From assembly GCA_964457335.1 (NCBI GenBank), contig CAYWGD010000012.1, forward strand, positions 1 through 64,000: DNA of 64,000 bases, written 5' to 3'. The notes beneath the pieces are model-generated. The model was not told the DNA's origin and searched no databases. It worked only from the letters and a program-made list of their open reading frames with translations. The translations under genes and the position numbers were made by a program. Origin of the DNA: CAJBVW01 sp964457335. Its GTDB lineage: Bacteria > Myxococcota_A > UBA796 > SXON01. The first letter of the stretch is position 1; every line of letters starts with the position of its first letter. This document shows positions 25,349-34,800 of this stretch, in pieces.

Positions 25349-26449
25349 TTGTCTTCCGGAGGCCTGGAGGTGCAGCGCCTCGTCCGTCGGCCGATCTCGC
25401 ACCGGGACCCCGTCGCGTACCGGAGGGAATTCCTGGACAGCTACGCGCCGAACGTCACCGAGTGGCTGCCGCGGGCGCTGCGGGAACGGCTACACGCGAT
25501 GGGCCGGTCCCCTCACGGCGGGCAGCCTGCCGGGACGTTCGCGCGCCAGATCCTCGACCGGCTCCTCATCGACCTCTCGTGGGCGTCGAGCCGCCTCGAG
25601 GGCAACACCTACACCCGGCTCGACACCGACAACCTCATCGGGTTCGGGCGCACGCGGAGGGGCGGGACTACCGCGAGGCGCAGATGGTCCTCAACCACAA
25701 GGCCGCGATCGAGCTCCTGGTCGAGGAGGCAGAGGGCATCGGCTTCAACCGTTACACCCAGAATCTGCACGCTCTGCTCTCCGAGGGCCTGCTCGCCGAC
25801 CCAGGCGCGGGTGGTCGCCTGCGCCGGATTCCCGTCGTCGTTTCAGGCACGGTCTACGAACCGACCGCGATCCCGCAGCTGATCGAGGACTGCTTCGACC
25901 TCCTGCTCGGCAAGGCAGCGGCGATCGTCGACCCGTTCGAGCAGTCGTTCTTCGTGATGGTACAGCTCCCCTACCTCCAGCCGTTCGAGGGCGTGAACAA
26001 GCGGGTGTCACGTCTCGGCGCCAACGTTCCGCTGATCAAACGAAACCTGGTGCCGTTGTCGTTCGTGGATGTGCCCCAGCGGACCTACATCGAGGGCCTG
26101 CTCGGCGTCTACGAGCTCAACCGGGTGGACCTGTTGCGCGACGTGTACGAGTGGGCGTACGAGCGCTCCTGTCGTCGCTACATCGTCATCCGCGAGGCGC
26201 TCCCGGCCCCCGATGCCGTGCGCCAGCGTTGAGAGGGCGGAGCTCCAGGACGTCGTCGCCGATGTCGTACGTGCAGCCGAGCCGATCGAAGAGGAGCCGA
26301 TCCGCTCGCGGGTGACCCGCCTGGTCGATCGCACTGACGTCCCGGCCGTGCTGGCGATGGCGCTGAACGAGTTGCACGGTCTCCACAAGGCAACATCGCG
26401 CGCTTTCGGCTCCGAGGGAGCGAGTTCTCACGCTGGACCGAAGGCTTGA
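25349..26449 (+). pseudogene. Fic-family protein gene, broken by two frameshifts
   Basis: Three overlapping frames join into one Fic protein. Frame 1 (to ~25655) gives the typical N-terminus ending PAGTFARQILDRLL then SWASSRLEGNTYTRLD. Frame 2 (~25655 to ~26225) continues AEGRDYREAQMVLNHKAAIELL and carries the Fic core as LPYLQPFEGVNKRVSRLGANVPL, then a C-terminal stretch with LSFVDVPQRTYIEG. Frame 3 (to 26449) adds ELQDVVADVVRAAEPI then LNELHGLHKATSRAFG, the usual family tail. Each join needs one indel. Fic proteins transfer AMP to target proteins. Here the motif has Glu/Gly where active enzymes have Asp/Gly-Asn, so activity would be doubtful even without the frameshifts. G+C is visibly lower than in flanking genes. 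Confidence 0.75.
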
Positions 26450-26520
26450 CCGCGGACCGAAAGCGTAGCCGCACGGACGGCTAGCGCGGGTCGGGGAAAA
26501 ACAGGCCCGTCGCGTCCCGT

Positions 26521-26538
26521 AGTTCCGGCATCCAGTCC
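26521..26538. repeat. 18-bp direct repeat, right copy
   Basis: AGTTCCGGCATCCAGTCC, identical to 25284-25301. It lies just beyond the terminator of tRNA-Pro. Confidence 0.6.
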
Positions 26539-26564
26539 ACTCCCCTCGGCCGATAGAACCAGAA

Positions 26565-26596
26565 AGGCCCTTCCAGAGCGAACTCTGGAAGGGCCT
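26565..26596 (-). terminator. Intrinsic terminator of tRNA-Pro
   Basis: The perfect arms AGGCCCTTCCAGAG and CTCTGGAAGGGCCT surround a four-base loop. On the minus strand the stem is followed by TTTCT, and it begins 7 bp after the tRNA 3' end. Confidence 0.85.
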
Positions 26597-26603
26597 CTCA
26601 CGA

Positions 26604-26680
26604 TGGTCGGGGTGACTGGATTCGAACCAGCGACCACCTGAACCCCATTCAGGTGCGCTACCAGGCTGCGCTACACCCCG
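26604..26680 (-). tRNA. tRNA-Pro (GGG)
   Basis: This is a 77-nt cloverleaf on the minus strand with a 7-bp acceptor stem (CGGGGTG with CACCCCG), an anticodon loop ATGGGGT giving GGG, the T-arm GGTTCGAATCC, and an encoded CCA. It is last in the infC-ihfA-merR direction, followed by a strong terminator. Confidence 0.95.
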
Positions 26681-26728
26681 GACCCGCCCCTCTTATCGCG
26701 GTACGGCGGGGTGTCAAGCGCTGGGCCG

Positions 26729-27097
26729 CTACTCCTCGGACAGCTCGGTGGAGAGCTTGGCGAGGCCGGCGCGCAGCTCGCGCACGCGACGGAGCGCGTC
26801 CTTCAAGGCGTCGCGCTCGACGCCGAGGCCGCCCGCGGACTTCGCACCCGCTTCGCCACCTTCGAGCAGCACCTTGCGCGCGCCCGCGATGGTGAAGCCC
26901 TCCTCGTGGAGGAGCTGGCGCACGCGGAGGAAGCGCGCGAGGTCGCTCTTGCGATAGAGCCGCTGGCCCGAGCTCGAGCGGTGGGGACGGAGCTTGAACT
27001 CCGTCTCCCAGTAGCGGAGCACGTGCGCCTCGACCCCGACCAGCTCCGCGACCTCGCCGATGCGGAAGTAGAGCTTGTCCGGGATCTCCGCCGCCAC
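26729..27097 (-). CDS. MerR-family regulator adjacent to ihfA
   Basis: This is a 122-aa protein with a MerR-type winged helix at its N-terminus (FRIGEVAELVGVEAHVLRYWETEFKLRPHRSSSGQRLYRKSDLARFLRVRQLLHEEGFTIAGARKVL) and a short coiled-coil end. It has no metal-binding Cys, so it is unlikely to be a metal sensor; it resembles the MlrA-like group often found next to ihfA. The GTG start is three bases after the ihfA stop codon, so both genes are in one operon. Confidence 0.85.
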   Translation of the reverse strand: MAAEIPDKLYFRIGEVAELVGVEAHVLRYWETEFKLRPHRSSSGQRLYRKSDLARFLRVRQLLHEEGFTIAGARKVLLEGGEAGAKSAGGLGVERDALKDALRRVRELRAGLAKLSTELSEE

Positions 27098-27100
27098 GGG

Positions 27101-27424
27101 CTACTCCGCGCGGTCGGCGTTGAGGGACTGGCGGAGGACCTGCGAAGGCTTGAAGGTGAGCACCCGGCGCTTCGGGATCACGATCGAGGCCGTGGTCTGC
27201 GGGTTCCGGCCACGCCGCGGGGCCTTGCTGCGCACCACGAAGCTGCCGAAGCCGCTGATCTTGATGTTCTCACCCGCCTCGAGCGTCTCCTTCATGGCGT
27301 CGAGCACCGCCTCGAGGAGCTCACCACTCTCGTTCCACCCGAGGCCGGTCACCTGGCGCACACGCTCCACCACCTGCGCCTTCGTGACGGTGCGCGTGCG
27401 GGGCTTCTTGTCCGTGGCAGCCAT
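27101..27424 (-). CDS. ihfA: Integration host factor alpha subunit
   Basis: This is a 107-aa DNABII protein: the helix-turn-helix pair VTKAQVVERVRQVTGLGWNESGELLEAVLDAMKETLEAGENIKISGFGSF, then the DNA-inserting arm RGRNPQTTASIVIPKRRVLTFKPS with its Pro tip. The alpha-type assignment rests on the location near rplT and a MerR gene, as seen in many proteobacteria. It bends DNA and helps organise the nucleoid. It lies 3 bp after the lipoprotein gene in the infC-rpmI-rplT transcription unit. Confidence 0.9.
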   Translation of the reverse strand: MAATDKKPRTRTVTKAQVVERVRQVTGLGWNESGELLEAVLDAMKETLEAGENIKISGFGSFVVRSKAPRRGRNPQTTASIVIPKRRVLTFKPSQVLRQSLNADRAE

Positions 27425-27427
27425 CGC

Positions 27428-27895
27428 TCACTCCTCGGTCTTTTCTTCCTGGTAGAGCAGGAAGGTGAGCGTGTCGGTGCGCTCCTCCCCTTCCTCACCC
27501 ACCGACTCGAGCTCGTACACCCACCAGCCTTCGCCGGCGCTGTCCCGCTCGAGATCGTACTCGTCCTGGCCGCGGTCCCCGCTGTCCGTGCGGACGGTGA
27601 CGCGATCCACCTCGGAGGCGTACTCCTCGTACACCTCCACCGAGACGCGGTGCACGCTGCCGATGGGCCCGGCGGACGGATCCACCGTGCCCATCCCGAT
27701 CTCGACCGCGCCGGTGCTGCTCGTGAGCACCGTGGACGCGGTCTCCGCCACCTCGTTGCCGTCCTCGTCGGTCACGTAGACCGTGTCGACGCCCACCTGG
27801 ACCTCGACCGAGTCGTCGTCACCGTTGTACTGGACGTACGAGGTCTCGTCGTCCTCGACGCAGGCGAGAAGCAGCGCGAGGCTGGCAACCAGCAT
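27428..27895 (-). CDS. Acidic lipoprotein of unknown function
   Basis: This is a 155-aa lipoprotein (MLVASLALLLAC, lipobox LLAC) with a very acidic mature part (VEDDETSYVQYNGDDDSVEV, and a Glu-rich end). It is predicted mostly beta-stranded. I do not recognise the family. It sits between rplT and ihfA with gaps of only 3 bp on each side, the place where pheST is found in Escherichia coli, so it is co-expressed with translation genes. Confidence 0.7.
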   Translation of the reverse strand: MLVASLALLLACVEDDETSYVQYNGDDDSVEVQVGVDTVYVTDEDGNEVAETASTVLTSSTGAVEIGMGTVDPSAGPIGSVHRVSVEVYEEYASEVDRVTVRTDSGDRGQDEYDLERDSAGEGWWVYELESVGEEGEERTDTLTFLLYQEEKTEE

Positions 27896-27898
27896 CGC

Positions 27899-28255
27899 TC
27901 AGGAGGCCTGGGCCGCCTGCGCTGCCTTGACCACCGCGGCGAAGCCGGCGGGATCGTTCAGCGCCAGATCGGCGAGGATCTTGCGGTCGAGCTGGATGTT
28001 GGCGCGCTTGAGCTGGTGCACGAAGCGGCTGTAGGTCGTGCCGAGCGGGCGGAGCGCCGCGTTGATGCGGACGATCCAGAGCCCACGGAACTGGCGCTTC
28101 TTCTCCTTGCGGCCGCGGAAGGCGAAGCGCTTGGCGCGGTCGCTGTGCTCCATGGCCTGGCGCAGACGCTGCCGGCCGAGGAAGAAGCCCTTGACGCGCT
28201 TGTAGAGACGGTTCTTGCGGACGCGCGAGATTTGAGCGCGCTTGATACGAGCCAT
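27899..28255 (-). CDS. rplT: 50S ribosomal protein L20
   Basis: This is a 118-aa protein with the full L20 sequence pattern (ARIKRAQISRVRKNRLYKRVKGFFLGR, then RLRQAMEHSDRAKRFAFRGRKEKKRQFRGLWIVRINAALR). It binds 23S rRNA during early large-subunit assembly and often represses its own operon. It is the third gene after infC and rpmI. Confidence 0.98.
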   Translation of the reverse strand: MARIKRAQISRVRKNRLYKRVKGFFLGRQRLRQAMEHSDRAKRFAFRGRKEKKRQFRGLWIVRINAALRPLGTTYSRFVHQLKRANIQLDRKILADLALNDPAGFAAVVKAAQAAQAS

Positions 28256-28333
28256 GGTTCACTCCTTGGTGAAGGCCGGTTCCCAGCAACGCCCCCGGAG
28301 CGGGAGCGGCGGTAGCGGCGGAGGGGAGGCGGA

Positions 28334-28531
28334 CTACTTGTAGGGGATCAGGCGACGCACGTTGTCGTGGTCGACGTCCTTGATGTAGCCGACGTTGCCG
28401 AGTTCGCGCTTGGCGTCCTTCGACTTGTGCTCGAGGCAGTGGCGAAGGCCGCGCTTCTTGTACTTGATCTTGCCCGTCCCGGTGACGGAGAAGCGCTTCG
28501 CCGCCGCGCGGTTGGTCTTCAGCTTGGGCAT
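28334..28531 (-). CDS. rpmI: 50S ribosomal protein L35
   Basis: This is a 65-aa basic protein starting MPKLKTNRAAAKRFSVTGTGK and ending in a hydrophobic-basic tail, as in all L35 proteins. It lies 19 bp after infC and 78 bp before rplT in the standard infC-rpmI-rplT order. Confidence 0.97.
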   Translation of the reverse strand: MPKLKTNRAAAKRFSVTGTGKIKYKKRGLRHCLEHKSKDAKRELGNVGYIKDVDHDNVRRLIPYK

Positions 28532-28550
28532 GGGTTCCGAGCTCCGTGAA

Positions 28551-29108
28551 TCAGGATTTCTTCTTGCCAGGGGCCAGCAGCATCACCATCTGGCGCCCGT
28601 CCATCCGAGGGGGCTGCTCGACGACCGCGGCGTCGGCCAGCTTCTCCGCGAGCTTGCGGCACTGGTCTTCGCCGATGTCCCGGTGGGCGATCTCGCGGCC
28701 GCGGAAGCGGACGGTCACCTTCACCTTGTCGCCTTCTTCGAGGAAGCGGCGCACGGCGCGCTCCTTGACGTCGAAGTCGTGGTCGTCGGTCTTCGGGCGG
28801 AGCTTGATCTCCTTGATCTCGACGATGACCTGGTTCTTGCGGGTCTGGGCGTCCCGCTTCTTCTTCTCGTACTTGAGCTTGCCGAAGTCCGTGATGCGAC
28901 ACACGGGCGGGCGCGCCATCGGAGCGACCTCGACGAGGTCGAGGCCCTTCTCGCGCGCGAGCGCGAGGGCGTCCTCCGTTAGGAACTCACCGAGCTTCGC
29001 ACCCTCTTCGTCCACCACGAGCACGCGGGGCACGCGGATACGCTCGTTGACGCGGGGCTCATTCCGTTCAGGTACCAGGTTGGGATCGCGACGAGGAGGA
29101 CTCCGCAA
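28551..29108 (-). CDS. infC: Translation initiation factor IF-3
   Basis: This is a 185-aa IF-3. The N-domain (RVNERIRVPRVLVVDEEGAKLGEF) is joined by a Lys-rich linker (KLKYEKKKRDAQTRKN) to the C-domain (IKEIKLRPKTDDHDFDVKERAVRRFLEEGDKVKVTVRFRGRE). It binds the 30S subunit and checks start-codon pairing. The reading frame opens with TTG behind GGAG; no ATG or GTG precedes the conserved N-domain. A non-ATG start is usual for infC, where it allows IF-3 to repress its own synthesis, but here it is TTG and not the classic ATT. Confidence 0.96.
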   Translation of the reverse strand: MRSPPRRDPNLVPERNEPRVNERIRVPRVLVVDEEGAKLGEFLTEDALALAREKGLDLVEVAPMARPPVCRITDFGKLKYEKKKRDAQTRKNQVIVEIKEIKLRPKTDDHDFDVKERAVRRFLEEGDKVKVTVRFRGREIAHRDIGEDQCRKLAEKLADAAVVEQPPRMDGRQMVMLLAPGKKKS

Positions 29109-29226
29109 AAACTCTCCGGTTTCGAGGGGAGGCGCGACGAACGGGCAGTGCCCGGGTCGCGAAGGGGGCGATGGTAATTACGAAAGGCGGCCACGTCAAC
29201 GAGGACGAGGCCGCCTTCCAGGGGGA

Positions 29227-29301
29227 TGGTAGGCACGGGCGGGCTTGAACCGCCGACCCCCGCCGTGTCAGAGCGGTGCTCTACCACTGAGCTACGTGCC
29301 T
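29227..29301 (-). tRNA. tRNA-Val (GAC)
   Basis: This is a 75-nt cloverleaf on the minus strand. The acceptor stem AGGCACG pairs fully with CGTGCCT, the D-arm is GCTCAGTGGTAGAGC, the anticodon loop CTGACAC gives GAC, the T-arm is GGCGGTTCAAGCCCGCC, and CCA is encoded. Its first ten bases overlap the end of lipB, including the lipB stop codon. Confidence 0.95.
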
Positions 29302-29948
29302 TCGGACGCACCCCTATTAACCGTACCGTTCGCGGCGTCAAGGAGCGCCGTGACGATCCGGGGGCCCAATGTGCGCGCGGCCTCCGCGGGCGCGGGCGCC
29401 CGGTCGCCTACCAGGCGTTCGAGGCTGATGACACCGCCGTCCACGATGCCGCACGGCGTGATGAGGCCGAAGCCGCGCAGATCGTTGACGAGGTTGAGCG
29501 CGAGGCCGTGCATCGTCCGCCCGACACGGAAGTGGAGCCCGACCGCGCAGATCTTCTCCCGGCCGACCCACACGCCGGGGTAGCCCTCCCGCGGCCCGGC
29601 CTCCACCCCGTGCTCCGCGAGCCAGCCGGCCACCGCGCCCTCGATCGCCACGACCGTGCGCCACACGCCGATGGCCCGCGCGTCGACGAGCACGTAGCCC
29701 ACGAGCTGGCCGGGCTCGTGGCAGGTGGCGAGCCCGCCCCGCTCGGTGGCGAAGAGCTCGAAGCCCGCCGCGGCGACGCGGGCGGGGTCCAGGTCTCCGA
29801 CGTCCCGGCGGCCCGTCGTGATGACCGGCGGGTGCTCCAGGAGCCAGACCTCCTCGGCGGCGCGCCCCTCGACGAGCGCGTCCCGGTGCGCGCGCTGCGC
29901 CGCGAGCGCCTCGCCGTAGGGGACGGTCCCGAGCCAGCGCCAGTTCAC
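29292..29948 (-). CDS. lipB: Octanoyl-[acyl-carrier-protein]:protein transferase
   Basis: This is a 218-aa LipB. It moves octanoyl groups from acyl carrier protein to lipoyl domains, the first step of lipoate assembly. The motifs RGGLATCHEPGQLVGYVLVDAR, KICAVGLHFRVGRTMHGLALNL and ITPCGI are present, with the catalytic Lys and Cys in the last two. The usual HGPGQ reads HEPGQ here. The GTG start overlaps the permease stop (GTGA). The stop codon TAG lies inside the downstream tRNA-Val gene. Confidence 0.93.
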   Translation of the reverse strand: MNWRWLGTVPYGEALAAQRAHRDALVEGRAAEEVWLLEHPPVITTGRRDVGDLDPARVAAAGFELFATERGGLATCHEPGQLVGYVLVDARAIGVWRTVVAIEGAVAGWLAEHGVEAGPREGYPGVWVGREKICAVGLHFRVGRTMHGLALNLVNDLRGFGLITPCGIVDGGVISLERLVGDRAPAPAEAARTLGPRIVTALLDAANGTVNRGASEGT

Positions 29949-31093
29949 CCGAGGTAGACCCGGCTCTTGCGGTAGGTGTCGAGCACGTGGCTGCCCACCA
30001 CCGCGATGGCCGCCGTCACGGGGAGCGCAACCACGAGCCCCCAGATGCCGAGCAGGTTGCCCGCGACGATGATGGCGATCATCACGACGAGCGGGTGCAG
30101 GCCGACGCGGTCTCCCACGAGCATGGGCGTGAGGAAGGTGTTCTCGAGGAACTGCGCGAGGACGAAGGTGCCGACGACCACGAACAGGTGCCAGTCGAAG
30201 CCGTGCTCGAGCAGGGCGAGCCCCACGGCCACCACGCCCGCGATGATGGGCCCGATGTAGGGCAACAGGAACAGCGCCCCGGAGAGGAGCCCCATCGTGA
30301 TCGCGAGGTCGAGCCCGGCGACGAGCAGCCCCGCCGTGTAGACCGCCGCGAGGATCGCGGCGACGGTGAGCTGCCCCTTCACGAAGGACCCGATGCGCCC
30401 GTCGATCTCCGTCGCGAGCGAGCGCACGACCGGGCGGTGCCGCGGCGGCACCATCTCGTCTACCCACCCGAGGATCCCCGGCCAGTCGCGGAGCAGGTAG
30501 AACGTGAACACCGGCAGGAGCGACACGGTCAGCGCGGAGAGCACGACGTCCATGCCGCCGCCCGCGAGCTTCCCGAGCCAGTCCTGGATGGCCTTCCGCG
30601 CGTCGGGCGAGAGCTTCTGGAGGTACCCCGGGATCTCGCCGGCGAGCGCGCGGAGATCGGTGGGGACGACGACGCCGAAGCGGGCCTCGACCTCCGTGAG
30701 CAGCGGCTCGATCCGCCCCTCGAGGCCCGAGAGGTACGGAGAGACCTGCGCGCCCACCTCGCCGACCTTCCGCGCGAAGCCCGGCACCACGACGCCCACG
30801 GCCACGAGCAGCGCGACGGTCGCGGCCACGCCGATGGCGACGATGGCGCCCTCGCGGGTGTACCCCCGCGCCTGGAGCCTCGTGACCACGGGATCCACGA
30901 GGTAGGCGATCACCGCCGACGCCACGAGGACCGAGAGGAGCGAGCCGGTCAGCCAGACGAGGCCGGCGAACACCGCGAGGAAGGCGACGTACCACCGCAA
31001 CCGGCTCCCCCACCCCGGGGGCGCCGGCGCGTGCGGGCGGCGGGCGGGCACGGAGCGTGCGCCGGCCGAGCTGTGCGCGACCCGGCGGATCAC
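29945..31093 (-). CDS. AI-2E family (PerM-like) membrane transporter
   Basis: This is a 382-aa protein with six to eight hydrophobic helices and the pattern of the AI-2E transporter family: an N-terminal pair of helices (WYVAFLAVFAGLVWLTGSLL; AYLVDPVVTRL), a long soluble loop, and a C-terminal block containing GLLSGALFLLPYIGPII and LVGDRVGLHPLVVMIAIIVAGNLLGIWGL. Family members have been linked to signal or ion export; the substrate here is unknown. It overlaps its neighbours by GTGA on both sides in the dnaE-lipB operon. Confidence 0.9.
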   Translation of the reverse strand: MIRRVAHSSAGARSVPARRPHAPAPPGWGSRLRWYVAFLAVFAGLVWLTGSLLSVLVASAVIAYLVDPVVTRLQARGYTREGAIVAIGVAATVALLVAVGVVVPGFARKVGEVGAQVSPYLSGLEGRIEPLLTEVEARFGVVVPTDLRALAGEIPGYLQKLSPDARKAIQDWLGKLAGGGMDVVLSALTVSLLPVFTFYLLRDWPGILGWVDEMVPPRHRPVVRSLATEIDGRIGSFVKGQLTVAAILAAVYTAGLLVAGLDLAITMGLLSGALFLLPYIGPIIAGVVAVGLALLEHGFDWHLFVVVGTFVLAQFLENTFLTPMLVGDRVGLHPLVVMIAIIVAGNLLGIWGLVVALPVTAAIAVVGSHVLDTYRKSRVYLG

Positions 31094-31851
31094 TTGTCCA
31101 CCACCACCACGACGTTGCCCTGCAGCAGGAAGGGCGCGTCCCCGGCGGCCTGCGCGAGCCGGCCGGCGTCCGCCGGGTCGAGCACGAGGTCGGTCCCCTC
31201 CCGCACCCCGACGGCGCGCACGAACAGCGGCTGCGCCCCCGCGCGGCGGGCCGCGGCGACGTCGGCCGGGTCGGTCACGTAGACCGCCGGCGCGCGCTGG
31301 GACGCCGCGAGCGGCGTCACCGAGCCGATGCCGTAGAGCGCCGCGCCGCTCGCGTCGAGGAGCTGGGGCGCGACGGCGGGGGACACGTCGAGGCCGCGCG
31401 CGTCGACGACGAGGCCAGTGGTGGGCGCGGCGGGCGGCGCGGTCCGGTCCTTCCCGGCCGCGAGGCTCACGAGCGCCGGCCGGAGCCAGGCCTGGAGCGG
31501 GAGCTCGCCCTCCATCTCGACGCCGCCCGACGTGTAGTAGCGGACCTCGAAGACCTCCCAGAGCGCGAGGTTGTCGTCGATCCGGTCGGCGACGGCGTCC
31601 TTCGCGTCGAGGAGATCCCCCGCGGTGAGCGTGGACGTGACGCGCACCTCGCGCGCCATGGCGAGCATGCGCGGCCCCAGGCGCTGGCGGGCGTCGCCCT
31701 CCAGCGTCTCGAGGTTGATGAGGACGCCGCTCGACGGGACGCCCTCCGCCGACGCGAGGAGCTTGAGCGACGTCCAGTCGATCCGCCCCTCGGAGAGCTG
31801 CTCGACCACGGGGTCGAAGCCGAGCGCGAGGCCGGCGAGGAGCGGGATCAC
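31090..31851 (-). CDS. Hypothetical exported protein
   Basis: This is a 253-aa protein beginning with GTG inside the dnaE stop codon. The first ~12 residues (IPLLAGLALG) form a short signal-like segment. The middle (GVLINLETLEGDARQRLGPRMLAMAREVRVTSTLTAGDLLDAKDAVADRI) and the strand VFEVRYYTSGGVEMEG resemble the LPP20-type lipoproteins in layout, but no lipobox Cys is seen. The C-terminus repeats short strand-helix units. Function is unknown; it may be a periplasmic assembly factor. It is translationally coupled to dnaE and the permease. Confidence 0.7.
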   Translation of the reverse strand: MIPLLAGLALGFDPVVEQLSEGRIDWTSLKLLASAEGVPSSGVLINLETLEGDARQRLGPRMLAMAREVRVTSTLTAGDLLDAKDAVADRIDDNLALWEVFEVRYYTSGGVEMEGELPLQAWLRPALVSLAAGKDRTAPPAAPTTGLVVDARGLDVSPAVAPQLLDASGAALYGIGSVTPLAASQRAPAVYVTDPADVAAARRAGAQPLFVRAVGVREGTDLVLDPADAGRLAQAAGDAPFLLQGNVVVVVDK

Positions 31852-34800
31852 GAGAGCCTCAGGGCGTCGGGCCGGCTGAACAGGGCGCGGAGCCCCTCGA
31901 CGAGCTTGGGGGTGGCCGCGACGCGCATCCCCTCCCCCGCCGCGATGCGGGTGCGGAAGAGCCCGGGCTCCTCCAGCCACACCTTCACCGCCGCGGGCCC
32001 GCGGTTGGCCTCGAGCAGCCCCTGGAGGGCGGCGAACGCCTCGTCTCCGAGCTCGTGGGTGCGGATCGAGATCTCCACCACGGCCGTGCTCCGCTCGCGG
32101 ATGTCCTCCAGCCACTCGGCCGAATCGGCCAGCACCTTCACCTCGTCCCCCTTGTGCTCCACCACGCCGCGGACGAGCACGGGCCGCCCGCCCTCGAGCA
32201 CCGCCTGCGCCCGCGGGAGCGCCTTCGGGAAGAACACGCACTCGACGGTGCCGTGCACGTCCTCCAGCGTCACGAACGCCATCTTGTCCCCCTTGCCCGT
32301 CTTGATGATGCGGAAGGCGGCGACGACGCCGGCCACGGCGACCTTGTCCTTGTCGTTGAGCCGCTTGAGCCCGTCGATGGGCGCCGACGCGAAGCGGCCC
32401 ACCTCCTCGGCGAACGCCTCGATCGGGTGCCCGGTGAGGAAGAGCCCCAGCGTTTCCTTCTCGTACTTCATCCGCTCGCCGACGGGCCACTCGGCCACGT
32501 TCGGGAGCTTGAACGACGGCGCCTTCGCCATGCCGCCGAAGAGGCCCACCTGGCCCGACGCCTTCTGCGCCTGGTGCTGCTGCGCGGCCGCCATCGCGTC
32601 CTCGAGCGCCGCGAAGAGCCGCGCGCGGGGCTCCCCGAGCGAGTCGAAGGTGCCGCACTTGATGAAGCTCTCGACGACCCGCCGGTTGACGCGCTTGTAG
32701 TCGAGGCGGTTCAGGCAATCCATGAAGTCCTTGAAGGCGCCGCCCGCCTCCGCGCGCGCCTCCATCACGGCCTGCACGGCGCCCTCGCCCACGCCCTTGA
32801 TCGCGTTGAGCCCGTACCGGATCGCCTTCCGATCCTCCCGGGGCACGTCGAAGGGGCCGACCGAGGCGTTGATGTCCGGCGGGAGAATCTTCATCCCCGC
32901 CTTCCGGCAGTCGCCGACGTAGACGAGGATCTTGTCGGAGTCCCCCGCGTCGATCGACATCAGCGCGGCCATGTACTCGGCGCGGTGGTGCGCCTTGAGC
33001 CAGCCGGTCTGGTACGCGACGTAGCCGTAGGCCGCCGAGTGGCTCTTGTTGAAGCCGTACTCCGCGAACTTCGCGACGAGGTCGAACAGGTCGGAGCAGG
33101 CCTTCTCGTCGAAGCCCTTGGCCACGGCGCCCGTGAGGAAGCGCGTCTTCTGGCGCGCCATCTCCGCGGCGTCCTTCTTGCCCATCGCGCGGCGGAGCAG
33201 GTCGGCTTCCCCGAGCGAGTAGCCGGCCAGGACCTGCGCGATCTGCATGACCTGTTCCTGGTAGACGATCGTGCCGTAGGTGCTCTGGAGCACCGGCACG
33301 AGGTCCGGGAACGCGTACTCGACGGGCTTCCGCCCGTGCTTGCGGTCGATGAAGTCGTCGACCATGCCCGAGGACAGCGGGCCCGGCCGGAAGAGGGCGA
33401 CGAGCGCCACGAGGTCGTCGAGGTTGGACGGGCGGAGCCGCGTGAGCAGGTCGCGCATGCCCGAGGACTCGACCTGGAACACGCCCAGGCCGTCGCCCCG
33501 CTGGAAGAGCTTCCAGGAGGTCAGGTCGTCCACCGGGATGGCCGACATGTCGATGCGCTCGCCCGTGTTGCGCTCGATCATCGCGACGGCGTCGCGGATC
33601 TGGTCGAGCGTCTTGAGCCCGAGGAAGTCGAACTTGATGAGGCCGACGCTCTCCGCCGACTTCATGTCGTACTGGACGACCGGGCCGCCCTCGGGCCCGT
33701 CGCGGTAGAGCGGCGCGAGCTGGACCAGCGGCCGGTCGGCCACGACGACGCCGGCGGCGTGCACGCCCGTCTGCCGGGTGAGCCCCTCGATGCGGCGGGC
33801 GAGCTCGTACACCCGCCGCGCCTTCGGATCACTCGCCACGAGCGCGGCCATCTTCGGCTCCTGCTCGATTGCCTCCTTGAGCGTGATGTTCAGCTGGTTG
33901 GGGACCAGCTTCGCGAGCCGGTCGGCCTCGTTGAACGTCAGGTCGCAGGCGCGCGCCGCGTCCTTGAGCGCCGCCTTGGCCTGGAGCTTTCCGTACGTGA
34001 TGATCTGGCTGACGAGCGGCGGCGTGTACTTCTGGCGGACGTGCTCGATGACCTCCTCGCGTCGGTCCTGCGCGAAGTCGACGTCGATGTCCGGCATCGA
34101 GATGCGCTCGGGGTTGAGGAAGCGCTCGAAGAGGAGGTCGAAGCGCACCGGATCGATGTCGGTGATGCGCATCGCGTAGGCCACCAGCGAGCCGGCGGCG
34201 GATCCGCGGCCGGGTCCCACGGGGATCGACCGATCCTTCGCCCAGTTGATGAACTCCGCGACGATCAGCAGGTAGGCCGCGAACCCCATCTTGATGATCA
34301 TCTTGAGCTCGAACTCGAGCCGCTCGTGGTACGGGCCGTGCTTCGCCGGGTCGATGCGGGAGAGCCGGAATTCCAGGCCCTTGCGGGCGTACCAGCAGAA
34401 GTAGCCGTTGAGGTTGCCCGCCCCCTCGGGCCGCGGCGGCACCGAGTCGAGCGGCATGTCGAAGTCGATCGGCGGCGGGAACGCCTCGTAGAAGAAGGCC
34501 CAGTTGGCGTCCGTGTCCGGCTGCGGCGCCTTCGGGTCCGGATCGGCGTCCGGCGGGGTGGACGCCGGGAAGTAGTAGGTGCTCGTGTTGAACTTGAAGT
34601 GCGCGCGGTGGGCGATCTCGTTCGTGAGGTCGAGCGCCGGCCCGTCCTCCGGGAAGAGGTCCCGCATCTCCGCTTCGGTCTTGAAGTAGAGCTGGTCCGT
34701 CTGCGCGCGGGGCCGCTTGGGGTCGTTCAGCGACGCCCCCATCGCGATGCAGTTCAACAGATCGAGCGAGACCGCGTCCTTCGGCTTGAGGTAGCGCACG

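Noticed and set aside
26729..27097. Metal-sensing MerR (CueR-like) regulator
   Set aside because: The protein lacks the C-terminal Cys residues of metal sensors and is tied to ihfA, far from the copper island.
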